From DATDRS01 sp035291605 (GTDB taxonomy: Bacteria > Chloroflexota > Anaerolineae > Anaerolineales > UBA6663): a stretch of DNA of 7,665 nt. Below the pieces are notes generated by a model that saw nothing but the letters and a program-made list of their open reading frames with translations, searched no databases and was not told where the DNA came from. The translations under genes and the position numbers were made by a program. Positions 1-6,977 of this stretch are shown in pieces. The stretch lies in the NCBI GenBank assembly GCA_035291605.1, contig DATDRS010000381.1:1-7665 (forward strand). Direction: 5' to 3'. Numbering within the stretch: the stretch's first letter is position 1; every line of letters begins with the position of its first letter.

Positions 1-240
1 GGCAGCGCGGCGATAGGAGTCAATGTCCCGCTCCGTCAATTCAAAGCGAACGCGGGCTGGGTAGGCGTAGCCGGCCTCGACGTCATTGACCGGCAGGGCA
101 ATGCACGTTGTTCCGCTGTATTCGGCGGCGATGGCCTCGCATAAGTCGGTGGTGAATGTGGCGATGCCGCACTGGCGCGGCAGGTAGTTGCCGATGAATG
201 CGATGCGGTTGATTGTTGAACGCGTCGCGTCGAGTTCCAT
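1..240 (-). CDS. Glycosyltransferase family 4 (GT-B fold), N-terminal fragment, runs off the window
   Basis: Only the first 80 codons are present; the gene continues beyond base 1. The protein begins MELDATRSTINRIAFIGNYL and continues PRQCGIATFTTDLCEAIAAE. The IAFIGNYLPRQCGIATFT stretch (residues 13-30) is the glycine-rich first beta-strand and loop typical of GT4-type GT-B glycosyltransferases, with the LPRxCGIATFT form seen in many bacterial members. Such enzymes move a sugar from a nucleotide-sugar donor to a lipid, glycan or small molecule in the cytoplasm. The donor and acceptor cannot be read from this fragment. The ATG is supported by an AGGAG (250-254) about 9 nt upstream, just after the preceding permease's stop, leaving a 19-nt gap, so co-transcription with the permeases is likely. 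Family call is fairly sure; specificity is unknown. Confidence 0.8.
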   Translation of the reverse strand, partial: MELDATRSTINRIAFIGNYLPRQCGIATFTTDLCEAIAAEYSGTTCIALPVNDVEAGYAYPARVRFELTERDIDSYRRAA

Positions 241-259
241 GATGAACCTCTCCTGGTTT

Positions 260-1060
260 TCAACCGCCGGAACTGGCGTAGCGGCTCAACGCCAGGCGCC
301 AGACGCCGGCGGCTACGCCCACGAGCAGCAGGGCGACGGCCGGCGACATGTACCCCAGCCACCACCATTCGCTGTTGCGATCAAGCTTGTCCAGCAGCAT
401 CAGCGCAGGATAATAGTTCATGAACGCCACCGGGATCAAACCGGTGACGATCACCCGAAACGTGTAGCCGAAAATGTCAACCGGATAATGCTGGACCATC
501 ACATTGAGCTGCATCACCAGGGAATTCACTCTGCGAGAGCGGCCGGTCCAAAACGCAATGCAAGCGATCATCAGCGCCAGGGTCGTCTCGATCAAAGTTC
601 CCGAGACGATCGCTAGCCCGAAAAACATCCACTTGACCCAATCCCACCGCAGACCGAGCGCCGTATAAGCCAGGCTGGCGCCCGATACGCCGAAGAACAG
701 GTCGGCTACTCCCAAATACTGGACCTCACGCCCCAGGAACAGGATGAAGGGGCTTACGGGCCGAAGGAGAAACTGGTCGAACGTCCCCTGCACGAGATAA
801 TCCTCCAGGGTGCGGATGTGCCAGAAAAACAAGCTGTAAATGCCGTGCCCGAGGATCCACAGGCAATAGAGAAAGACCATTTCCCAGATCGTCCAGCCGT
901 TTAAGTGCGTAAATCGGCTGACGAGAATGCCGATCAGTCCAAGATTGACCACATTCAGGACGATTACGCCGATCATACCCGTGATGAAATCGGCCCGGTA
1001 CTGCATGCGGGCCTGCATGGAAATGCGGATCAGTTTGAGGTAGAGGCGCAGCGCTTCCAT
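260..1060 (-). CDS. ABC-2 type permease subunit (ABC2_membrane_6 / COG3694-like)
   Basis: This is a 266-residue integral membrane protein with about six hydrophobic segments (roughly residues 28-48, 58-80, 113-134, 143-168, 200-222 and 238-256). Residues 89-101, LVQGTFDQFLLRP, match the cytoplasmic 'G-x-x-D-x-x-LLRP' motif of the ABC2_membrane_6 (formerly DUF990) family. The C-terminal RYASSGG also fits the family's usual ending. Length is normal (about 260-270). In known systems it pairs with a COG4587-type permease and a COG4586-type ATPase to form an export pump of mostly unknown substrate. The ATG lies 18 nt after the stop of the other permease gene and has only a weak GGGG ribosome site, suggesting translational coupling. 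The glycosyltransferase gene follows after 19 nt. Substrate is unknown; a glycan or glycolipid is only a guess from that neighbour. Confidence 0.88.
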   Translation of the reverse strand: MEALRLYLKLIRISMQARMQYRADFITGMIGVIVLNVVNLGLIGILVSRFTHLNGWTIWEMVFLYCLWILGHGIYSLFFWHIRTLEDYLVQGTFDQFLLRPVSPFILFLGREVQYLGVADLFFGVSGASLAYTALGLRWDWVKWMFFGLAIVSGTLIETTLALMIACIAFWTGRSRRVNSLVMQLNVMVQHYPVDIFGYTFRVIVTGLIPVAFMNYYPALMLLDKLDRNSEWWWLGYMSPAVALLLVGVAAGVWRLALSRYASSGG

Positions 1061-1078
1061 GATGACCCCGGGATAATG

Positions 1079-1870
1079 TCATCCCCCTTGCACGATGAGA
1101 CGGGCGTGAACCTGTCGCCAGGCCCAACGCGAGACCAGCACGAGGAGAACCGCCCAGATGACTTGAAACCCGATGGCTTGCAGCGCGCTCTCACCCGCTA
1201 ACGTCCCGATGTAGATGGACATCGGAATGTAGTAGACGCTCTTGAACGGGAGGACCTCAGCCAGGGCGCGGAGGAATTGCGGGAACAGCCACAAGGGCAC
1301 CATCTGTCCGGCAAAAAATGAGACCAGCGAGTAGTAAGCCCAGCTGATGCTGCGAATGTCGAGGGTGACCAGGACCAGCGAGCCGAGCAAGAAGCCAAGA
1401 TGAAAGAGCACCAAATAGCCGAACACCAGGCTGATCCCGAATAGCAGGCCAGTCGAAACGTTCGGGGGAAGTTGCAGATTGAAAAGATAGTGCCCCATCA
1501 CCAGCGCAGGAACGGACAACACGCCGAGGTTGAACAACATTTCTCCCGTGCTCATCGCCAGCATATAAACGTGGAAGTCAAGCGGTTTCATTAAGTCGGT
1601 GTCAATCGCGCCCGATCTGACCTGCATGGCCATGTACCATTCCGGCCCCACGTCGAGGAACGCCTCGAGCGCCATGCCCAGCAAGCCGTAGGTCACCATT
1701 TGCTCGAGGCTGACGCCGAACGCCCCGGGCCTCTGCGTGTAAAGAGTTCTCCAGACCCAGTGAATGCTGTACATCGTCAGGAAAATCGAGACGAAGCGCA
1801 TCCAAAACTCGAACCGGTAAACGGCTGCGTTGTGAAAAGCCTGGCGGGCAAAGGACCAGAAGATTTTCAC
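1079..1870 (-). CDS. ABC-2 type permease subunit (COG4587-like), GTG start
   Basis: The product is 263 residues with about six membrane segments (roughly residues 24-43, 55-74, 106-128, 139-170 as a long or double segment, 178-198 and 232-250). Residues 84-97, VRSGAIDTDLMKPL, are the counterpart of the LVQGTFDQFLLRP motif in the downstream permease, and FFAGQMVPLWLFP (185-197) is typical of ABC-2 permeases. The two proteins are therefore paralogous halves of one membrane channel. The start is GTG (1868-1870), giving MKIFWSFARQAF. This GTG overlaps the TGA of a small upstream ORF (GTGA), and GGAGG lies about 13 nt upstream, so translation may be coupled. No ATPase gene lies next to it, although one normally precedes such a pair; its partner must lie elsewhere or downstream of the window. 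Confidence 0.87.
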   Translation of the reverse strand: MKIFWSFARQAFHNAAVYRFEFWMRFVSIFLTMYSIHWVWRTLYTQRPGAFGVSLEQMVTYGLLGMALEAFLDVGPEWYMAMQVRSGAIDTDLMKPLDFHVYMLAMSTGEMLFNLGVLSVPALVMGHYLFNLQLPPNVSTGLLFGISLVFGYLVLFHLGFLLGSLVLVTLDIRSISWAYYSLVSFFAGQMVPLWLFPQFLRALAEVLPFKSVYYIPMSIYIGTLAGESALQAIGFQVIWAVLLVLVSRWAWRQVHARLIVQGG

Positions 1871-1968
1871 AGCACCTGCGCCTCCACGTTGTCCGTGTCG
1901 CGCTGGCAGATCGTCCGGACCACCGCCCCTCTCTTCGGGGATCCAATGTTCCGCAACATTCGCGTCAT
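1867..1968 (-). CDS. Possible 33-residue small ORF between the MFS gene and the permease pair
   Basis: The ORF reads MTRMLRNIGSPKRG, then AVVRTICQRDTDNVEAQVL, and stops at a TGA that overlaps the GTG start of the permease. Two things support translation. A strong Shine-Dalgarno (GGAGG, 1972-1976) directly follows the MFS stop codon, and the GTGA overlap is a common coupling arrangement. Against it, the SD-to-ATG spacing is only 3 nt (12 nt to the in-frame ATG at codon 4). The peptide has no recognised motif, no membrane segment and a mildly basic N-terminal half. It could be a leader peptide that couples MFS translation to the permeases, a small uncharacterised protein, or a leftover of a lost gene such as the missing ATPase. 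I cannot decide between these. Confidence 0.35.
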   Translation of the reverse strand: MTRMLRNIGSPKRGAVVRTICQRDTDNVEAQVL

Positions 1969-1976
1969 GCTCCTCC
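1969..1976 (-). promoter_or_regulatory. Strong Shine-Dalgarno abutting the MFS stop codon
   Basis: Read on the minus strand, the MFS stop TAG is followed at once by GGAGGAGC and then ATG. GGAGG is the best ribosome-binding match in this junction but serves no large ORF: the permease GTG is about 100 nt further on. It is best explained by translation of the 33-codon ORF that starts at 1968. Confidence 0.45.
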
Positions 1977-3167
1977 CTATGGCCGGGCGGGCGCTTCGCG
2001 CCTCACAAACACACGGTTGTTTAGAGAGGTGACGCCGATAGCGATCACCAGCAGCACGGCGACCAAGCCGTAGGCGTTTTGGAGGCTCAGCCGGTCGGCG
2101 AGCCAGCCCAGCAGCAGGGGCGCAGTCAAAAGCGCCGTGCCGACGCCCAACGATATCTTGGCGCTCGCCGTATTCGCTTGCTCCGGCGCGAGGCCGACGG
2201 CGATAGAGAGCGTCAGCGGATACAGGTTGGCGACGCCGAGGCCAGCGACGAACAGCCCCAGGATGTTCAGCGCCGCCAGGCGAGACAGCCAGAAGACGGG
2301 GAAGCCGACCAGCGCGATCCCGAGGGCCATCAGCAGGAGCGTTGTGCTCGGCCAGACCCGGGTCAACCGGCTTCCGGCCCAGCGGCCAATCACCATCGCC
2401 GCCAGAAAGACACCGATCGTCATCGCCGCATTGACTTTGCTCAAGCCCACCACGTTTTCCAGAAAATCTGCGCCCCAGACGATGAGGCACATTTCGATGG
2501 ATACGACCAGACAAACGACGACCCAGTATAACCAGAAAGACAGCGGCAGGCCCGCGCGCCGCCCGCCGGCCGCCGATAGGGAACCGGCCTGGGCGTCCGG
2601 CACAACCTGGAGGCGAAACCTCGCCGCGGCCAGCGCCAGGACCAGGACCGCCAGGTAGAGGGCGCTGCGCCAGCCAACACCCGCGCGTTGAAAGCCCCCG
2701 ATGCACAGCGGCGCAAGCGTCGAGCTGAGGCTGGCCCCGACATTCGCCTCGGTGAACGCAATCGCCCGCCGCTCGCCATGCTGGTCGGAGAGGATCGCCT
2801 GAATCATGATCAGCGCCAGGGAACTGCAGAAGCCCAGGCTCAGCGCCGCGAGGAGCGTCAGGAGGAATTGACCGCTCAACGCCAGGCCTACGGCGCTCGC
2901 GGCCACACCCGCGCCTCCACCCCACAGCGCAGACCGCCGGCCCCAGCGACGCGCGATCCGATCGCTGGTCAGGCCGCAGGCGATTATGCCCAGGGCTAAA
3001 GCCGCGGGGAGAAAACCCCCCCGCGTGTAATTCAGCTCAAGCTCATCGCGGAGAAATGGCATCAGCGGGCCGAGCGTGGACTGCACGTAGGCCACGTAGG
3101 CCAGCATCGCATAGGCTAACCAGGTGAGGCCATCACGGACAAACGGCTTGGGAGAGGCGGGGGTCAT
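1977..3167 (-). CDS. Major facilitator superfamily (MFS) transporter
   Basis: This is a 396-residue inner-membrane protein of normal MFS length with about 12 hydrophobic segments. Residues 65-78, GLTSDRIARRWGRR, match MFS motif A in the loop between TM2 and TM3. GRWAGSRL (261-268) is the weaker copy in the second half, and LLLGWLADRLSLQNAYG (351-367) is typical near TM11-12. A long cytoplasmic loop (about residues 184-208) separates the two six-helix bundles. It is a secondary transporter of the MFS_1 type, probably an exporter or solute/proton exchanger; no substrate can be inferred. The ATG lies 3 nt after the stop of the large cyclase/ATPase gene with little SD of its own, so translational coupling is likely. 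A G7 tract (3016-3022) lies at codons 49-51. Its last codons contain a short palindrome shared with the repeat near the right edge of the window. Confidence 0.9.
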   Translation of the reverse strand: MTPASPKPFVRDGLTWLAYAMLAYVAYVQSTLGPLMPFLRDELELNYTRGGFLPAALALGIIACGLTSDRIARRWGRRSALWGGGAGVAASAVGLALSGQFLLTLLAALSLGFCSSLALIMIQAILSDQHGERRAIAFTEANVGASLSSTLAPLCIGGFQRAGVGWRSALYLAVLVLALAAARFRLQVVPDAQAGSLSAAGGRRAGLPLSFWLYWVVVCLVVSIEMCLIVWGADFLENVVGLSKVNAAMTIGVFLAAMVIGRWAGSRLTRVWPSTTLLLMALGIALVGFPVFWLSRLAALNILGLFVAGLGVANLYPLTLSIAVGLAPEQANTASAKISLGVGTALLTAPLLLGWLADRLSLQNAYGLVAVLLVIAIGVTSLNNRVFVRREAPARP

Positions 3168-3170
3168 TTT

Positions 3171-6100
3171 TCAACCCAGGCCTTGAGGGCTGCCGATGCC
3201 CATCTCGGATCGCGCCGGCGCGGCATAGGCGCGCTGGATGTCCCGGTGCAGCTGCATATTCAGATAGGTTGTGCGGAAGGGGCTGTCGGGCGGGATCAGA
3301 TCGTGCTTACGCCTCATTTCATCGTAGGCGCGCTTCAGGTACTCGGCAGCTTCCGCCTCGCGGCCACTGGCGGCCAGCGTCAGGCTGTGGCGGTAGAGAA
3401 TCTCCTCGCTGGTGCATTCGACGATCTGCATGAAGCCAAACTCCTGATAAAGGTTCAACGCAGTCCGCGAGGCTTCCAACGCCTGCCTCAAGTGATCCTG
3501 GCGCGCCGTCTCGGCAGCGTCAACGCCCGCGAGGCAGTGCGCCAGCCCCAGGTGGGCGGCCGCCGCCTCGCAGGCCGCGGCAACGCGATATTGCCGGGAG
3601 ACTAAGTTGTTGGCGACCGTCTGCTGAATCTGTGAGGTGATCTCAAGCACCTGCTGCAAATGCGCCTCGTCGCCCAGAGTGTTATAGAGAATGGCCGTGA
3701 CCAGCCTCAAGCCGACACGGCCCAATTCATCAAAAATGCCCGCGCTAATGGGGCGAGCCGCGTCGAGCGTCGCCAACGCTTCCTCGTACTGGCCTGATGC
3801 CGTCTGCAATTGCGCCATGCGCAGCAGGGGAAACAGCCTGCTCGGCAGCTCCTCCCAGATACGCAGCGCTTGCTGTTGTAACTCCAGCCCGGCTTCGTGG
3901 TCACCCAGGTAGAGGCCCTGAACCTGCCCGCAGAACATGAGCGCCTGTCCTTCGACCAGGCGATTGCCGATTTCCCGGCTGATCCGCAGCCGTTTCTGCT
4001 CGTACTCGGTCAACTGCCGGTAATAATCGCCTCGGCGCTCCAACTGCGGCCCAAGCGCGCCGAGCAAGGCGAGCTCCGTCGCCTTGTCGTTCAGTTTTTC
4101 CGACTTGGAGAGCGCGGCTTCCAAATACTCTTGGCTGCGCGGCAAATCATCCACGCCATAAGCCCCGCCCATGCCGACGAGGAGATTGACCTCGGTCGTA
4201 AGATCGCCGAGTTGGCGGGCCAGGTCAAGCGCGCGCTCGGCCATTTCCTTCGAGACAGGGTCTCGAAGATAGAAGCCGATGCTGGCGATGGCCACCCGGC
4301 TTTGCATCTCGCGCTGCCGGTCACCCGCTTGTTGAGACAAGGCCAGAGCCTCCCGGGCCAGGCGCATTCCTTCCTCCAGTTCCTCGCGGCTGTCTAAAGC
4401 AAACAAGGGGGCGAGCAAAGCGTCAATCTTCCACGCCGGATCATCTGCCATTTGCTGCGCTAACGGCAGCAAGGCCCGCGCATCGGCGCGCGCGGCTTCT
4501 AGACTGCCCAATTGATAGAACACCTCGCGCCGCCCCTTGAGCACCTCGAAGCGCTGGGCATAGATGGCGCGCAGCTGCCCGTGCCGCGAGGCCCCCACCT
4601 CCATCTGATCCAGCAGTTCAAGCGCGCGTGTGTAGTGTTGGAGGGTCTCGGCGCTCGCGTAGATCTTGCGCGCCTGCTCGGCCGCCAGCAGCGCATAGAA
4701 CAGCTCCTTTTGGGAGTTGCCCGCCCGGCGATAATGGTATGCCAGCAGGCCATAGTAGCCAACCACCGCTTCGGACTTAACCAGCCCCTCAAGATATTCA
4801 GCCGCCTTGAGATGGTAACCCGCGCGTTGGGCGGTGAGCAGACTCTCGTAAGCCGCATCGCGGACGAGGGTGGACTTGAATTGATATTGCATCCCCAACT
4901 CAGGTATCCGCCCGCTTTCCTGAACCAACTGGGCGCGCTGGAGCGCCGCCAGGCTGGCCTTAAGCGGGCGGGCCTCGCCCGCCAGGGCCTGCAACAAGTC
5001 CAGCCAGAAGACGGGGCCGATCACGGCGGCGACCTGAAGCACGTGCCGCTCTTCGGGCGCCAGTTGGTCAATGCGCGCCAATAACAGCCGCTGTAGATTG
5101 TCCGGCAGGTCGAGCGTCGTCACGGCGCGCGTCATGCGCCATCGGCGGCTTTCACTGTCTCGATCCAGGACCCCCTCGGCGATCAGGGAATGGATCAACT
5201 CTTGAATGTAATACGGATTGCCCTCCGCATTCCTGATGATCAGGCTGCGCGTTTCGGGCGACAAAGCGTCAGGTCCGATGAGACAGTCAATCAACTCACT
5301 GCTCTGAGCCTCGGTCAGCGGCGACAATTCTACCCGGGCCAGCCGGTGAGGGTACTCCGTTTCCACGAAATGTCGCAGATCCCAGACGGGCGAGGCGCGC
5401 TCGGGGCGGAACACCAGGAGGCAGAGTAACGCCTCGTGGTCACACACGGGCAGGCAATGTTTCAGCAGATTCAGGGACGAGGTGTCGGCCCAGTGCATGT
5501 CGGAAAAAGCCAGCGCCAATGGGCCGCTCTGGCTCAGAGCCTCGACCCAGTTCCGCACGGCCAGGAAGAATCTCCGGCGCAGCCCCTCGCCATCCAGGTG
5601 CCTGACCTTTTCGGTAAACTCCGCCTCCAGCGGCAGCGAAAGAAAAGTCGCCAGATAAGGATAATGTTCGCCGAAGCCTTCCCCCCATAACGCCTCAGCC
5701 TGGCGGCGCAGGCGGACGCGCATTTTTTCCTTATCGGCCTCCTCTAAGCGCATCCCCAGCCAGTCATGCAATAGATCAAGCCACATGGAGTAAGGCCGCG
5801 TCTGACTGTAGGACCGGCAGCGCCCGCGCAGCCAGGTGAGCGAAGCGACCTCCGGCGCCGCCTCCGTTTGAGTCTCGGCCAGCAGCGCGCCCCGGTGGAT
5901 GAAGTACTCGCGCACCTCGTTCGCCAGGAAAGATTTGCCGCTCCCTTTGTCCCCGGTCAGCATGACGATCCGGCCTCGGCCATCGAACAGGCCCTCGACG
6001 GAATGCTTCAGGGTCTGGAATTCCGCCTCGCGCCCGACCAACGGAATGGAATACGGGAAAGCCGGCTGGGGCGGCCGGTCCGCGTGGGCGATGTACGCCA

Positions 6101-6920
6101 ATGGGCGATAAACCGCCATGGGCTGGCTCATCCCCTTGACCGGGATCGTTCCCAACGGCTGCCAGCGGAAATGCGCTTCCACAAGGCGGTAGTTGTTCTC
6201 ACTGACCAATACCGTGCCCGGCTCGGCGGCGGCCTCCATCCGGGCTGCAATCGCCACCGCCACTCCCATCGCCGTCGCCTCGCTGTGCTGGCGGCGGTCC
6301 CCGACGCTGGCGACGATCACTTCTCCTGTGTCCACGCCCACGCGCATCCGCAGGTCAATCTCTCCGTGTTGAGCCAGTTGGCTGGCGTAACGGCCGAGCG
6401 CCTCCTGCATGGCTAGCGCCGCGAGGACAGCGCGCTCCGGGTCGTCCTCGTGGGCCGAGGTCGCGCCGAAGAACGCCACCAGGCCATCGCCCCGGAACTG
6501 ATCCACTTCGCCGCCAAAACGATAGACCTCCGTCTCGAGAATGTGGAGGAGGCGATTCATCAGCTCCACCCAGGCTTCGGTGCCCACCTTTTCAAGGAGA
6601 GGCGTGGAGCCGGTGAAATCGGTGAGGATCACCGTCACGACCCGCCGCTCGCCCTCTAATGGAAGCGCGACCGGGCCGCGTTGGATGGCCTCGACCTCGG
6701 TTGGCAGCAAGGGAGGAGAGGACTGCGCCGACGGTGGCAGCGCGACGGCGGCCCCCCCCAGGGCTTCAGCGGTCAGCCGTGCGCCGCACATGCCGCAGTA
6801 GCGGTAACTGGCCGGGTTCGCAAAATTGCAGGCTGGGCAAACCTGGGCCAGGCGCACGCCGCACATGCCGCAGTAGCGCATCTCGGGGGGGCAGTCAAAA
6901 CCGCAGTTCGGGCAATTCAC
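3171..6920 (-). CDS. Zinc-ribbon / class III nucleotide cyclase-like / STAND AAA ATPase / TPR signalling protein
   Basis: This 1249-residue protein is cytoplasmic, with no signal peptide or membrane helix. Domains in order: two zinc ribbons (C3, C6, C17, C20 and C28, C31, C42, C45); a linker (about 47-88); a class III cyclase homology domain (about 92-272) with both metal aspartates (D101 in LTDFTGST, D145 in RGDGLVAFFG); an AAA_16/STAND ATPase starting PLVGREAEF (293-301), with Walker A GDKGSGKS (323-330), Walker B around D474 (LALAFSDMHWAD) and GNPYYIQEL (567-575); then a helical TPR-like half (about 700-1230). The usual purine-contacting Lys is Q141, and the transition-state Asn is A223 in VAIAARM, though R227 remains. 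Catalysis is therefore doubtful; regulated ATPase signalling is more certain. The start is GTG: an in-frame TAG lies 9 nt upstream, and a later start would lose the first zinc ribbon. There is no clear SD. Confidence 0.93.
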   Translation of the reverse strand: MNCPNCGFDCPPEMRYCGMCGVRLAQVCPACNFANPASYRYCGMCGARLTAEALGGAAVALPPSAQSSPPLLPTEVEAIQRGPVALPLEGERRVVTVILTDFTGSTPLLEKVGTEAWVELMNRLLHILETEVYRFGGEVDQFRGDGLVAFFGATSAHEDDPERAVLAALAMQEALGRYASQLAQHGEIDLRMRVGVDTGEVIVASVGDRRQHSEATAMGVAVAIAARMEAAAEPGTVLVSENNYRLVEAHFRWQPLGTIPVKGMSQPMAVYRPLAYIAHADRPPQPAFPYSIPLVGREAEFQTLKHSVEGLFDGRGRIVMLTGDKGSGKSFLANEVREYFIHRGALLAETQTEAAPEVASLTWLRGRCRSYSQTRPYSMWLDLLHDWLGMRLEEADKEKMRVRLRRQAEALWGEGFGEHYPYLATFLSLPLEAEFTEKVRHLDGEGLRRRFFLAVRNWVEALSQSGPLALAFSDMHWADTSSLNLLKHCLPVCDHEALLCLLVFRPERASPVWDLRHFVETEYPHRLARVELSPLTEAQSSELIDCLIGPDALSPETRSLIIRNAEGNPYYIQELIHSLIAEGVLDRDSESRRWRMTRAVTTLDLPDNLQRLLLARIDQLAPEERHVLQVAAVIGPVFWLDLLQALAGEARPLKASLAALQRAQLVQESGRIPELGMQYQFKSTLVRDAAYESLLTAQRAGYHLKAAEYLEGLVKSEAVVGYYGLLAYHYRRAGNSQKELFYALLAAEQARKIYASAETLQHYTRALELLDQMEVGASRHGQLRAIYAQRFEVLKGRREVFYQLGSLEAARADARALLPLAQQMADDPAWKIDALLAPLFALDSREELEEGMRLAREALALSQQAGDRQREMQSRVAIASIGFYLRDPVSKEMAERALDLARQLGDLTTEVNLLVGMGGAYGVDDLPRSQEYLEAALSKSEKLNDKATELALLGALGPQLERRGDYYRQLTEYEQKRLRISREIGNRLVEGQALMFCGQVQGLYLGDHEAGLELQQQALRIWEELPSRLFPLLRMAQLQTASGQYEEALATLDAARPISAGIFDELGRVGLRLVTAILYNTLGDEAHLQQVLEITSQIQQTVANNLVSRQYRVAAACEAAAAHLGLAHCLAGVDAAETARQDHLRQALEASRTALNLYQEFGFMQIVECTSEEILYRHSLTLAASGREAEAAEYLKRAYDEMRRKHDLIPPDSPFRTTYLNMQLHRDIQRAYAAPARSEMGIGSPQGLG
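6752..6759 (-). repeat. G8 homopolymer tract inside the large cyclase/ATPase gene
   Basis: Eight consecutive G on the coding strand span codons 54-57, in the linker between the zinc ribbons and the cyclase domain. Slippage by one base would cut off the cyclase, ATPase and TPR domains. A C7 tract lies close by at codons 10-12 (6885-6891). Confidence 0.9.
6782..6878 (-). repeat. 22-bp perfect direct repeat encoding the second half of each zinc ribbon
   Basis: The sequence at 6782-6803 is identical to 6857-6878. On the coding strand both copies encode RYCGMCG (residues 15-21 and 40-46). The offset is 75 bp, exactly 25 codons, so gain or loss of one unit keeps the reading frame. DNA-level identity, not only protein similarity, suggests a recent tandem duplication or gene conversion of the zinc-ribbon unit. 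Confidence 0.85.
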
Positions 6921-6944
6921 AATTGGCTACTCGAACAACGAAGA

Positions 6945-6976
6945 CAGGGCGCGTCCGCTAGTGCTGGAGCGCCCTG
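6945..6976 (-). other. GC-rich stem-loop just upstream of the cyclase/ATPase start codon
   Basis: Arms 6945-6952 and 6969-6976 are an 8-bp perfect inverted repeat (CAGGGCGC / GCGCCCTG). With a one-base bulge the stem extends by 3 more pairs (6954-6956 with 6966-6968), then a further 2 pairs around a TAGT loop. The structure ends about 24 nt before the GTG. It is followed on the minus strand by a only moderately U-rich stretch, so it is not a clean intrinsic terminator. It could limit readthrough, stabilise the downstream message or affect translation of the GTG-started gene. Confidence 0.5.
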
Positions 6977-6977
6977 C

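Noticed and set aside
36..368. A 110-codon minus-strand frame overlapping the glycosyltransferase start
   Set aside because: It is out of frame with the glycosyltransferase, whose N-terminal motif and SD are convincing, and it also overlaps the permease C-terminus.
188..616. A 142-codon plus-strand open frame antisense to the second permease
   Set aside because: The opposite strand encodes a clear ABC-2 permease; the antisense product is polar, His/Gln-rich and matches nothing I recognise.
1867..2925. A 352-codon open frame on the minus strand that overlaps the MFS gene and joins the small ORF
   Set aside because: It lies inside the MFS gene in another frame, has an Arg/Pro/Gly-rich composition typical of GC-rich shadow frames, and shows no domain. 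Only its last 33 codons, outside the MFS gene and with their own SD, are kept as a possible ORF.
3897..5084. Long plus-strand open frames antisense to the large gene (for example 3897-4397 and 4512-5084)
   Set aside because: They are antisense to strongly coding sequence, have no recognisable domain, and are rich in Gln, Arg, His and Leu, as expected from mirrored GC-rich codons.
5868..6416. A 182-codon plus-strand open frame antisense to the ATPase and cyclase domains
   Set aside because: The opposite strand encodes the Walker A and cyclase motifs; this frame has no motif of its own.
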